The notes under the pieces: generated by a model
The model's input: only the letters and a program-made list of their open reading frames with translations
Told to the model about the DNA's origin: nothing
Database searches by the model: none
Shown: in pieces, positions 11,930-22,290 of the stretch
How the letters are laid out: the number at the start of each line of letters is the position of its first letter
Position numbering within the stretch: the stretch's first letter is position 1
Translations under genes and position numbers: made by a program
NCBI RefSeq assembly: GCF_000004195.4
Contig: NC_030679.2
Span: forward strand, 31,795,712 to 31,859,711
From: Xenopus tropicalis
Taxonomy: Eukaryota > Chordata > Amphibia > Anura > Pipidae
DNA length: 64,000 nt
Direction of reading: 5' to 3'

Positions 11930-12957
11930 TTATTCCTTTCTAGTTTGAACTGTTCTCAACGCGCTTTGTCCAAACTCAGTCTCTGACGTTGAACTGACGT
12001 CTAATTGGTAATGTCTCAAAAAAATATTGAAGGAACTCCAAGCTGCGGCTCTACATACTTCACTTGACGGAACATTTGCTTCCACAGCCCATGAAGCGAT
12101 GACTGCTCTGGTGGAGTGTGCCTTAATGCCTATTGGCATCTGTTTCCCCTTGGAAGCATAAGCCTTCTGTATAGCCATCACTATCCAACGGCTTATAGTG
12201 GATACTGCCGCCGGTTGACCCCTTCTTACTCCCGCTGGAATAACAAATAGCTGTTGTGACTTTCTGTATTTTGCCGTTCTTTTTAAATAAACTGATAAAC
12301 ATCTGACAAGGTCTAATGTACTCCATTTCTTCTCTTGCTCTGATTGTGGCTGAGGAAAGAAGCTTGGCAGTACAATTTCTGAGTTCAGATGAAAAGAAGT
12401 CATCACCTTCGGTAGAAACGCTGAGTTAGTTCTCAGAACAACCTTATCCAACAAGAAAATTGTGTACGGTTCTTGAGCTGATAAGGCTTGTAATTCACTC
12501 ACCCACTTCACTGAAGTTACCGCTGTCAACAAGACTGTCTTGTAAGTCATCATTGTGTCTGAGACTTCTTGTAAAGGCTCAAAAGGTTGCTCCATCAATG
12601 CTTCCAACACTAAAGGTAAATTCCAAGACGGTGAGAGATTCTTTTTCGGAGGCCTTAGCCTTAATACTGCGGCCATAAATTGGATGATTGCTGGTTCTTG
12701 TGCCCAAGCTTTCCCTGTAAAGGCTGAAATAGCTGAGATCTGTGCTTTCATTTTCCTCAAACTAAGGTTCTTTTCCAAACCTTTTTATGAAAAATCGAAA
12801 ATTTCTATTGAGGTAATTTTATCCACAGACATGTCTCTTTCTTTTAAATATATTATGAATATCTTCCAAGTCTTTTGATATGTTTTGTAGGTAGATCCCC
12901 TTCTGGCCTTCAGCATTGTGTCTACCACCGGTGAAGACAGACCTGACGATTTTAATC
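11930..12957 (-). pseudogene. DIRS tyrosine recombinase, one nonsense codon
   Basis: The recombinase catalyses integration of the circular DNA copy. The frame starts in the overlap with the previous ORF (SSPVVDTMLKARRGSTYKTY, the core-binding part) and runs to the stop near 11930. A TAA at 12785-12787 splits it after IEIFDFS; the frame resumes unchanged with KGLEKNLSLRKMKAQ, so this is a point nonsense change. The catalytic end is visible: KAHSTRAVIASW carries the H-x-x-R motif and FLRHYQLDV the tyrosine nucleophile. The end of the ORF lies about 85 bases before the internal complementary region, the usual DIRS arrangement. No intact product is expected from this copy. Confidence 0.85.
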
Positions 12958-14722
12958 TCTCCCTCTCAAACGCCATGCCCTGAGGGCTAGCGTATGGGCT
13001 ACTGGGTGCTGTACTGGTCCCTGCCTCAGTAACCAAGGAGCTAGCGGTAAGCTCATTGGAGCTTCTATCATCATCCGCCTGAGCAGCGGGTACCAAGGTC
13101 TCCTTGGCCAGTCCGGAATGACCGCTATTACTTCCGCTCGATCTTGCCTTATCTTTCTCAGAACTCTTGGTATCATTGTGATTGGAGGAAATACTTATAG
13201 GAGGCCTGAGCTCCAATTCTGCATTACAGCGTCCGTTGCCATTGCTTCTGGCTCTGGTACTCTGGAATAAAAACGCTTCACCTTCCTGTTGGCTTCTGTC
13301 GCCATCAGATCTATGTCTGGTCGACCCCATCTGTTGACCATCCTCCTGAATATCTGATGACTGAGTTCCCATTCGTGTCTGTTTAATAGACTTCGACTCA
13401 AAAAATCTGCAATCTTGTTCTCTTTCCCTGAAAGAAACATTGCTGACAGATCTTCCAGATTGTCTTGCGCCCAAAGCATAATCGGTTGCAGTACCTGCAT
13501 CATCTGTCTGCTCTTTGTACCCCCTTGCTTTTTTATATAATACATTGCCGTCATGTTGTCCATTCTGACTAGCTATCTCTTGTTCCCAATCCGGGTTTGC
13601 CCTGTCCCATTGGGACAGAAATTCTGTTTGTGGGACCCTGACATTCCATCTTGCCCATTGCATCATTGGTATTACCGATGTTAACAGTCCTATAAGACTC
13701 ATGAACTGTCTCGCCGTACAGACTGATCTTTCCCGCATCCAAAGCACCATCTGCTTTATCTTTAGCTTTTTGTCTTCCGGTAACATCACTACCGTCCTGT
13801 CCGTACGGAACCTTGCCCCCAAGTATGTCAGATCTTGCGAAGGGGACAACTGAATCTTGTCTAAATTTATAATCCATCCGTGTTGCTGTAGATATGATAT
13901 TACATGATCTCTCTGTTCTTGTAGGACCTGAGGCTCCCTTGCTAACAGCCGAATGTCGTCCAGATAATAATAGATGTTGATTGCTTTTCTCCTCAATTCT
14001 GCTATCAGAGTAACCAACACCTTTGAAAATACCCTTGGTGATGTTGCTAACCCAAAGGGCAGGCAAGTGAATTGATAATGTTGATGGACTCCGAACGTGA
14101 ACCTCAGAAACTTCTGATGCGACACTGCGATTGGCACATGTAGGTAAGCATCCTTTAGATCTATTGAAACCATCCAATCTCCTGGTCTTACTTCTGGAAT
14201 TATCGTGTATAATGATTCCATCTTGAATTTCTTTACCAATAAATATTGGTTGAGATGCCTGAGGTCTAGTACCGGTCTGAAATCTCCTGTTTTTTTCTTT
14301 AACATGAACAGGGGTGAATAAAACCCTTTCTTTCTTTGTGAGATTGATACCACCTTGACTGCTCCCTGAGTCCGCAATTGTTTCACATATTGCAATAGGA
14401 CTTCTTTCTTTTGCTTTTCTCGCGGAATGTGCGAAACCACAAAATGATTCTGTTGGGGGACTTTCGTAAACTCTAGAAAATATCCTCTCTTTACTGTGTC
14501 CAACACCCAGACATCTGATATCGACTTTGCCCAGACCTCTACAAATTTTGATAACCTTCTGGGGATCTTCCCGGTTTGGGCTGTTCCCCCTTCAGAAATA
14601 TTTTCTTGTACCCCTTGCAGTGGAACCTCTGCCTCTAGAGGATCTGGAAGACATATTACTGTCTCTTCTCCAGTTCTGTGCCTGTGTATATTCTCTACCA
14701 GGCCTATCTGTTCTCTGTTCAC
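12952..14722 (-). pseudogene. DIRS reverse transcriptase / RNase H / methyltransferase-like region, broken
   Basis: The first part (14722 to about 13575) encodes a reverse transcriptase: FRPVLDLRHLNQYL, MVSIDLKDAYLHVPI, CLPFGLATSPRVFSKVL and the catalytic YYLDDIRLL are all present. RNase H follows in another frame from 13563 (MDNMTAMYYIKKQGGTKS, then GKENKIADFLSR). The reverse transcriptase frame reads up to NPDWEQEIAS and jumps directly to the last RNase H aspartate, so the first half of RNase H (the TDAS-type segment) is missing, apparently by deletion plus frameshift. Further on, WGRPDIDLMATEANRKV and MIPRVLRKIRQDRAEVI match the domain usually annotated as Dam-like methyltransferase; a stop at 13195-13197 lies inside it. 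The start is unclear: 14722 is a GTG within the overlap with gag. Confidence 0.85.
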
Positions 14723-15881
14723 GGAAAGTTGATCTATCCCGAAAGGACTGCCTCTGTCTATCAGAAGTTGATGCTGAAGAAGGAAAACTTTGTCTTCTTT
14801 CCTGAGGCAAAAAGACGCTTTTCCCTCCTGTAACTTTCTTTATTAGTTATTCTAATTTCGATCCAAAAAGCATGTCCCCCTCAAAGGGCATGTTGCATAG
14901 ATTTGCCTTAGAGGCCTTGTCCGCATTCCAGGACCTCAGCCATAGTGCTCGTCTCGCTGCTACTGATAATGCTAGAGCTCTAGACGAGGTCTTTACCAAA
15001 TCGATTGACGCATCTGCGACAAAATCTGTGGCCAATTTAATTTCTGAAAGAGATTTTATAATCTCCTCTCTTTCCACTCCATGTCTAATAGCCTTTTCTA
15101 TTCCATGAAGCCAGGATTGCATAGCCCGCGCCACTGATGTCAGGGCAATAGCAGGTCTACAAGAAGCTGCTGTGGCTAAATAATTCTTTTTCAATACTGC
15201 CTCCATCTTTTTGTCCATTGGATTAGAAAAAGATGAAATATCATCCACTGGAACTGTCCTCCTGGATAGTCTGGCTACTGCCGCATCCACCTTAGGTGGC
15301 TTTTCCCAAATCTTTTCCTGATCCGGCATGAAAGGATATAATCTTTGAACCCTATTTTGTACTGTGAATCTGGCATCCATCTTCTCCCATTCTGCAGTAA
15401 TTATTTCTTTAATTGCCTCATGCAATGGAAAAGTTGCCCGCTCCTTCTTTAGAATCTTAAAGGGATTGCTTGAAGATGGTTGACTGTCTTGAATTTCTGT
15501 TAATTTCAATTCTTGTCTCACTGCCTTGACTAAAGGTTCAACCAAAGCAAAGTCAAAACCCACAAATTGTTCTGAACTCTCCTCTTGCTCTTCTTCAGAT
15601 ATTTCTCCTGTTGATGACTCCTCCAATGGTGAATTATCTCTAGTAAATACCTCTCTTTCCGCTACTCTCTTGCGAATTTGTCTTGAAGTACTTGGTACTG
15701 TTGCATCTTTAATGCCTTGAGCCACTGCCTCCTTTATCCAGTTCATGATATCAACCGGTTCTGCAGGTGTTTCTCCTGACAGGTTCTTTGAACAGGACTG
15801 ACAAAACTTTGCATGTCTAGCGGCTGGGTTATCACAGGCTGCACATCTTGGTCTTTCCTTAGTCCTTATTGGGGAAGACAC
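14592..15881 (-). pseudogene. DIRS gag-like ORF1, one nonsense codon
   Basis: A 344-residue open frame (15881-14847) that continues in the same frame after a TAA at 14847-14849 for another 80 residues to 14592, so the gag was about 425 residues long. Near the N-terminus CAACDNPAARHAKFCQSC is a four-cysteine zinc-ribbon-like motif. The middle is acidic (SSTGEISEEEQEESSEQ) and the C-terminal part, beyond the stop, is Arg/Ser-rich, as expected for a nucleic-acid-binding tail. The frame has no ATG at its beginning: 15881 is a GTG just downstream of a splice-acceptor-like TTACCCCTGCAG, so the true start is unresolved. Confidence 0.75.
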
Positions 15882-16102
15882 ACTGCAGGGGTAAGCAGAG
15901 AGCAGGAATAACTATGCGGAATCGCGGGACTCCATGCTGTTGCTGTAACCAAATAAACTCTGGTGAATAATGTTCCCCTGCAGAGCCTTCCCCTACTGTC
16001 ATAAAGCCAATTTTCAAGAGACAATACCTGCTCTCCAATTTTCGCTCCTCTCCCACGCTACCGCCTCACTCTGCCGGCGCCATGCACCTTAGACGCGCTT
16101 CC

Positions 16103-16130
16103 TTATACGTCACCTCCTCCTTCTCACGTG
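16103..16130 (-). promoter_or_regulatory. Promoter-like cluster in the DIRS leader
   Basis: On the element's coding strand, a CACGTG E-box (16125-16130), a TGACGT CRE-like site (16107-16112) and a TATAA (16103-16107) follow each other in 28 bases. They lie between the 5' terminal repeat and gag, in a locally GC-rich leader (15.9-16.3 kb). Motif content only; activity is inferred. Confidence 0.4.
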
Positions 16131-16414
16131 ACAGCTCGGACTCGTGAGGTGCGGAAGCCAAAACTCTCATATGCGTCTAGCGTATCGGCATTTCACATTC
16201 GCCAGCCACCAGGATTGACACTTATTTAGTGCTCGCTGCCTTCACTTCCACCAGGCAAGTACTGCGCAGCATTGAGGAGCTTATACCTTTAACTCGTCGG
16301 CTGGCCACCAGGCGTGCCAGGCATATAATCCTTAAGGTTTTGCAAACATTTCACCTGCCTATTTACCACAGGCAAGCTTCCTAACATCCAGTCAGTATCG
16401 GACAGAGAAAAAAA

Positions 16415-16549
16415 AAGACGGAGGTGCAGGGGGAGGGGGCCTGCATATGTAGACCAGAATCAAGATTTAATTGCTAAGGGATGTGCTCTGTCCAGTCAGA
16501 GGTAGGGGTGGAGATTACCCATTTGTAAATGATGCCATATTAACCAGGG
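16415..16549 (-). repeat. DIRS 5' inverted terminal repeat
   Basis: The inverted partner of 11585-11720. It reads AAGACGGAGGTGCAGGGGG inward to CCATATTAACCAGGG at the outer end. The last 35 bases toward the outer end recur in inverse orientation at 11811-11845. Confidence 0.88.
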
Positions 16550-16591
16550 AAAAGGACATTCTATAACATACTAGGTAAACCACCCCTTTAA

Positions 16592-17225
16592 ACTGAAAAT
16601 ATCAGTCTGGCTTCAGGGACTCTATTTGGATAGGTGTTAGACATCTGATGTATATAGTGATACCATAGTGATGTACATTGACATGATTTTTCTGCTTGAA
16701 AACAATTTGTGCAATGATGCCTGCACTATGGGGAAACACAGGTTTTGGTCACTTATGCTGGCACCACAGTTATTTTCACATTGTTCTTTATTATATACCC
16801 AGGAACTTTTGCATTTATTACACTGTTTATGATTCTATTAACTTTGATCATGACAAATTCAAATGGCTGAGATATTTAGCCCTTTGCTATTTCTTAGAAT
16901 ACACAGGATTTATTAAAAAAAAGCCCTGCACAACACTGGCTACAAGCAAAATATCCTGATCTGACTTTAAGTGTTGTCTGATGGTCTGATAATGTTAGGC
17001 TGGGATAAACACAGGCCTTGGGCACACCTGGGACTGGATTTGGCCACAAAAATATGCCCCATGTGTCTGCACCCATGCCAACGCTGTGCCTGCAGGAGCA
17101 GAAACATCAGGGAGTGAAGGTGAGCTGTCAGCAGCCCAAAACTACTGCTCTTATTGTTACTTTGTATTACTTACCCTTCTACTTAGTCCCTCTCCTATTC
17201 ATATTCCTCTGTCTCCCCCAGGGCC
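16592..17225. other. Intergenic, no gene recognised
   Basis: AT-rich; the stretch near 17130-17220 resembles part of the T2-like family (TTACCCTTCTACTTAGTCCC, CTATTCATATTCC). No coding exon seen. Confidence 0.45.
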
Positions 17226-17345
17226 AAACGATTTTTTCCTAAATGCTCCCCGATATCGCCCACCCGTAGGCGGGGGAAGATCCGCTCGCTTGGCGACATC
17301 GCCAAGCGAGCGGATCTGCTCGTGTATGGCCACCTTTACTTGGGT
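17226..17345. repeat. MITE fragment with a 40-bp palindrome
   Basis: The right edge (GTATGGCCACCTTTA) matches the ends of the elements at 810 and 3351. Inside, 17278-17317 is a palindrome of two 19-base arms around CA (AGATCCGCTCGCTTGGCGA and its exact complement). GC-rich and non-coding. Confidence 0.6.
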
Positions 17346-17599
17346 AAATAAGAGAGCTGCAGTAAAAATCAAGACCAACTGCAAATTGTCTCAGAAAATC
17401 AGATTTTCTAAATTTTTAAATGAATTATACATCATAGTAAACATTAATTTCAAGGTAAACCACACCTTTAAAATGCACGATGTAGGCTGCAGTGGTTTTG
17501 CCGGTGGAAAAAGGGTTAATTTCCCCTCTCAGACAGGTGATTAGGTGGCAGCTGAGGGCAGAGCTGCTTCTTCAAGTAAAAAGGGGTGTACCCCCATAC

Positions 17600-17645
17600 C
17601 TATACCTCAGAGAGAGAGAGAGAGAGAAATTGATTGATTGATTGA
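17600..17645. repeat. (GA)n and (GATT)n simple repeats
   Basis: An AGAGAGAG run at about 17608-17627 followed by three or four GATT units. Simple sequence only. Confidence 0.8.
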
Positions 17646-17869
17646 GCTAAGAGACCCATGGAGCCTGAGAGACATCCTGTGGGAAAGCAGAAGCCACAAG
17701 AGAGTGTGTGACTCTTACAGACGTGTCAGTGTAAAAGACTGTGTTTGGTTTTGTATGGACTTGGCAGCAATTAGCATCCCACCTGCTTTTTGGCAGTTCT
17801 GTGTGGCTTAGTGAGTATTGCTGCTCTTAGAAATAATGGGCTGTGTCAGTTACCGGCATCATCTTTGTG

Positions 17870-18099
17870 TTAAAGGACAAGGAAAGTGTAAATCATAGGA
17901 GGACCAGTGCCCCTGTTTTGCTCAAAAATGTCCAGGTCTGGGTTATAGCCCAGTACCAGTGCTGTGCCCGCCATGTTCTAAAGGTTCTCAGGTCCCTTAT
18001 GGCCAGTGCTTTTACTGGGAGCCGTGGCCTGGGCTTTAAGGTTAGCCACTGATGTTTGCACAAATTGGCACAATGATTTACACTTTCCTTGTCTTTTAA
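17870..18099. repeat. T2-like MITE (GGACAAGGAAAGTG ends)
   Basis: TTAA at 17870-17873 and 18096-18099. Ends TTAAAGGACAAGGAAAGTG and CACTTTCCTTGTCTTTTAA are inverted with one mismatch. 230 bp, non-coding; an open frame at 17843-18052 runs through it and is spurious. Confidence 0.8.
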
Positions 18100-20165
18100 G
18101 CCCCCACAGATGCAATACTTGCCTTAAATCTATAGGGTATCATATATCTGCACTGCCACTGTACCCTAATAACCCTGTAGGCAAAAAAATTGTCTGCTCA
18201 AACCAGACAAATCAAATCCTGTCAAGAAAATCTTCTTTTGGACAGGAAAAAGTGAATTACCTTTTGAACGCCTGGAAATCTATCTGGAATTACCTATTCA
18301 GAACTACTATATCAAATCTACCTCCTATATATTACAAAAAATCTACATGCAATGAGGCTTTTAACATTACAGTAGTCACCACCTGGGGAATTTAGCTATC
18401 TCAGTGTGTGAAAGCTAGAGCTGGGCCTTTTATATTCATTGTGTACCAAGAATGTTTTATCCCTTTGTGTAGTTTTTTAAATTAGTTTTGTGGCTAAAGT
18501 TTTCTGCATTAGGATTTCTGACCCAATGAATGCATTTATTAGCATTTGGTGACCCCTGCAGACAGTAGTCGGTATTACAGCTTGGTTTTACTTGTGAACC
18601 AATAGACAGAGTTCTTCAGTGTGTATGTGTGGTGTGTTTTATATAATGGGAATCACAGTCTGAGCTACCAGGACAGATGCACTTCTGCCACATTACTGTG
18701 ACCCCCACAGATTTATGGAACCTGCACACACTGACCTAACTAAAGGGTCTATGCATAGGGCCCAGTATTGACCTGAGCTGAGTACAAAATTTCCAGAGAA
18801 TGTAGCTGTCCCTCCTCCGTACACTGCTCTTCTGCCTTATAAACAAATTAGCAATGGTGCTAATCACTATTATTCACATATTTTGCACTGCCCGCTATCT
18901 AGGGGCTGACAATTCACAACTACAGTATTCTGCATTGTATGGATAAACCTATGTGCCCACAGAACATGCTGGGAAAAGGCTGCAAAATATGTTCCATATT
19001 GCTATACACATAAGTCTCTCAGGCTAAGGGGAAGACATCACCTTTTTATATTTTTTTGTTACAAAATCATGAATTTGAATAATAGTAACATGCAAATGTT
19101 AGATATTAAGTGAAACAAAAGGTTAATCTTTGCCATCTAAAAGCATGCAAGATCATATAGAAGTCAATTTAAATTTTAGCTTTAGTCAATTTGAGTTTGA
19201 AAAAAATGTTGAGCTCTGCGACCCATTAAACATTACAGATTGAAGGTATTTAAAATGTTTTTTTTAACTGTTTTGTTTTAATTAATCTTTTTCAGATTTT
19301 TTTTTTTTTATTACAGGTATGATCTGCACATAACGTTCCTGCCTCATTTAGCTCTGGTCCTGCACTTCAGTGCAATTGTAGAAGAGGAGGGTGTGAGGAG
19401 ACCATAAGGGCTCATTTACAATGCCATACACATAGTGCAAAGTTGTAAAAAAGGCTGCATTTTTTTGTCACTTTGACCACTGTGTGATGCCGTGTATGAA
19501 TAGCTGCAGCCCTCTGTGCTTCATTTTAAAGCACTGAAACCTGCAGACTGAGCATTTCATCCAGTTATGGCTGCACTATAATCAAGAGTGGTGTAGGGGG
19601 GAGGCAGATAAGGTGTAAGAACTTGGCTGGAGTGCAGCTCCTGGTGCTGCTCTATGCACAGAGGGCTGCATTTTTATTTTTTAATCCTTGCAAAGAGCAA
19701 CAAGTCCAGGGGCACAAGTACTAGTACACTTGCGCCCCCTGGTGTCATTAAATGATCCATAATCATCATAATGTGTTTATCGACAGGACCAGCAGTAGCA
19801 GCTGTAAAGGCTTGGTAATGGACAGATAATTAGCACTGGGGGAGAGTTGAGTCTGCGGAGGTAGTGATAGGGATTGTGTGCCCGTGTCTTTTATTTGCTA
19901 TAAATAAAGTTTTTAAAAAAATCTTTTAATAATATTGACATCTTCTGTCTAATATATTTAATAATATTGACATCTTGCATTTTTAAAATAAAAGATTGCT
20001 AACTTACATTAGCCCTTAGCAGCAAGTCAGCTTAAGTTTATTGCCTTGCAGCCAAAGTTAACTTAATAACATAGAAATTGTGCACCCGTGGATTGAAATC
20101 CTGTTTCAGGGAAATATTTACAAGCCTCTTACATAAAAAAAACCTGTTTAGTTAATCAAATTTTT
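18100..20165. other. Intergenic, no gene recognised
   Basis: Mostly AT-rich sequence with T and A runs. The part from about 19400 to 19750 is less AT-rich and may belong to another dispersed repeat or to the left end of the Harbinger element that follows. No coding exon seen. Confidence 0.4.
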
Positions 20166-20180
20166 CTTCCCCTAACCATA

Positions 20181-20550
20181 GATGTCGCTGCAACTGTTGC
20201 TGCTACAGGGGGAAGTGGCCAGGATCGGAGTCAAGGACTGAAAGAGCCACGTGGGAGGGTTTCAGCAGGAAGGGTATGGGCACCAGCGAGCTTGTCTGAT
20301 GTTTGCCAGCCTACGTTTGCACAGCAACACAACCATAATCTCCACCTAAGCCGCTGGATGGCCCGCATTGATGGACATCTAGTTGACCTGAGGCGGTAGT
20401 GGGTTGAGGCAGGAAATGTACAAAATTAGTCTGGATAGAGAATGCCAACATCAGCTGGAAAGTAAGGACCGGCTCATAAATGCTCTGCTGGCAAATCCTG
20501 GGGCAAACAATGCATGTGGCTACCTCTGCTGGGTCTGCTGAGGGTCACTT
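20181..20550 (+). pseudogene. PIF/Harbinger Myb-like accessory gene, relic
   Basis: PIF/Harbinger elements carry a second gene for a Myb/trihelix-type DNA-binding protein that helps the transposase enter the nucleus and bind the ends. After an acceptor-like CCTAACCATAG, the plus frame reads SLSDVCQPTFAQQHNHNLHL then SRWMARIDGHLVDLRR and stops; a shifted frame continues RQEMYKISLDRECQ and LINALLANPGA. This charged, coiled-coil-like stretch resembles the C-terminal half of that protein. The identification leans on the neighbouring transposase relic on the opposite strand, since convergent or divergent pairs are normal for this superfamily. No DNA-binding domain was seen upstream. Confidence 0.45.
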
Positions 20551-21035
20551 CCTGGGCCTCCCTCAAGTGCTTTTAACATCTACGTTCATTTGCTCCAACC
20601 CCTTTACTTTCAAATTAAAAATTTGGTCATGCCTATTTTTATTACTATTTTATTACTATTAGTATTTATCACTAACACTTTAGCAACTGTTGACCCTCCA
20701 GGGCCTAAGTCAGCAGCCCAGCACTGAACATATGGGCAGCTAGGTAAATGCCTTCTCCTCCTGGTGTTTTTACCAATGGGCAGCTCCAAAACCTCCTCTT
20801 TCTCTTATGCTTTCCAAGATGCAAGTTAAAGGCAACTGTGTGTTATTTCTATGCACTTTAGCAACTGTTGGTCCTCCAGGGTCTCAGTCAGTCAGAAGCT
20901 TTTTGCCACCCCTGGTAACTGTGGGGGGGCCTCATTGCAGCAGCAGCACCCTTGGCAAGTGATTGATACATTCAACTTACAAATAAGTAAGTGGTTGGTC
21001 ATCCTGGTACCTGGCAATGTACCCTCAGTCTCAGG

Positions 21036-22290
21036 TTACCAATTATTGTCAATGTCTGCTGATAAACCATGTTGCATCGCCATATTGTGCAACATGGCGC
21101 AGACGACTATGATCTCTGAAACCTTCCTGGGGGGAATAAAGAAGAGTCTCCCAATGATCAGGGGTATGGAAAGTGCAACTTAAGTACCCCAAAGAGGTGC
21201 TCAATGATAGAGTGTCTTCCAGTGGGCACTGTTGTACCTGCGTTGTCCAGGGTAACAAGATGGGGGTCATTAGCCAAGGCCGAAAACCATATCCTATGTC
21301 TCCTAGAAAAAAATCAATACAAAGTTTGGGGGGCCACCCCTTAATCAGAAAGTCCTAGCTACACATGTATGAAAAGATTCAAAGGTCCTTCCCAATTACC
21401 AAAATCAAGGCTTATAAACCTTATCAGGTGAAAGTAGTTAATTGGTCCATAGTCCATGAAGTCAACAGAGCCAAGTGTAGCAAGTGTAAAAAAACAAAAC
21501 AAAAAAAAACTACACTTCCCAGGATGCCTAGTCACTTAGTCAAACAACTATTTAAGGTCTCACACTCACATATAGAATTATCATCAACAAATTGCTAATT
21601 AATATTGTACTTTCATGAGAATAAAATAAAGGAAAATCACTCCCTGGCAAAAAATATCCAACACAGGAAATGAATTGATCTAGAATGTTTGTGACTATGA
21701 AATAATAAATGTGATGCAAATTATACAAAACACAAACAATTAAAACAAAGTGGCAGAATTTTTATGTGAATGATGATATTATTACTTAGTGACTTTATTT
21801 TATGCTGAAATTTGAACTTAACATTAGCTGAGTTATAGGCAAATAGGAGTGACAGGTGTGACACCATTATTAATAGACTGTAGCTCGCAGTCAGATACAT
21901 TGCCTTTGTGACAGCTTGTCTCTTTAATGGGAGTCGTGGAAGTTGATGTTAAAAAGATGGTTCATTTACTTACCCAACAGCCAACCCCCGGGCATTTCTC
22001 GTTGGCTGAGGAGGTCACGGAGATTTAACGCAGGATAGTGGCATAGTGGATACTTCTGATCTGCAGGTGGGAATGGCAAACTACCTGGATATTTATGGAA
22101 TGGCTGTGCTTCCTATTACGTAAGTGTTCCTGATGATGTCGTGGTGGTGCTAGCGGAATATGAGTGCAGTCAGTGGCTACCAGGCAATTTGGGAAACAGC
22201 CGATAAGGTAAAAGTCCTGCTTTAATTTTATCCACCTGTTTCGGTTGAGGGAAAGACATACTGTATAGTAAACGCTGTATATGAAAGATA
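21036..22290 (-). pseudogene. PIF/Harbinger transposase, decayed, with an apparent intron
   Basis: A DDE transposase relic read on the minus strand. Recognisable blocks in order: FYLIGCFPNCLVATDCTHIP (first catalytic Asp, near 22171), RKHSHSINIQVVCHSH, HYATILR, LLSQREMPGGWLLG (to 21974), DIGYGFRPWLMTP (second Asp, 21298-21300), SIIEHLFGVLKLHF (catalytic Glu, near 21200), and SEIIVVCAMLHNMA (near 21100), ending at a TAA at 21036-21038. Between WLLG and DIGYG lie 671 bases with a perfect donor (G|GTAAGT at 21973) and an acceptor (CTAG| ending at 21303), which rejoin the LGD motif in frame. At least two frame changes and stops lie elsewhere, so it is dead. Confidence 0.78.

Larger units (their letters stand above)
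11551..16552 (-). mobile_element. DIRS-type tyrosine-recombinase retrotransposon, near full length
   Basis: About 5.0 kb, read on the minus strand. In element order: 5' inverted terminal repeat (16415-16549), promoter-like leader, gag, overlapping reverse transcriptase/RNase H/methyltransferase-like region, tyrosine recombinase, internal complementary region (11752-11845), and a 3' inverted terminal repeat (11585-11720) with a 34-bp extension to 11551. This order and the inverted ends define DIRS elements, which replicate through a circular intermediate and integrate with a tyrosine recombinase, so no target-site duplication is expected. Only a few differences separate the two terminal repeats, so insertion was fairly recent, yet the copy has stops in three reading frames and cannot be autonomous. 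Exact outer ends are uncertain by a few bases because of A runs. Confidence 0.9.
11151..16591. repeat. Old MITE interrupted by the DIRS element
   Basis: The left flank of the DIRS element (about 11151-11550) carries the family phrases TTTTGTTCAGCAGC and TGGTTGCTATAG and ends GCAAAGTTGCTAGAA. The right flank resumes with ACATTCTATAACATAC and ends in a TTAA at 16588-16591 after AACCACCCC. Read together the two flanks rebuild the order seen in the intact copy at 8243-8639, so the retrotransposon landed inside a T2-like MITE. The left end of the MITE is degenerate. Confidence 0.65.

Noticed and set aside
14496..14805. Plus-strand frames in the DIRS element
   Set aside because: Antisense shadows of the gag/polymerase overlap region; DIRS coding is on the minus strand here.
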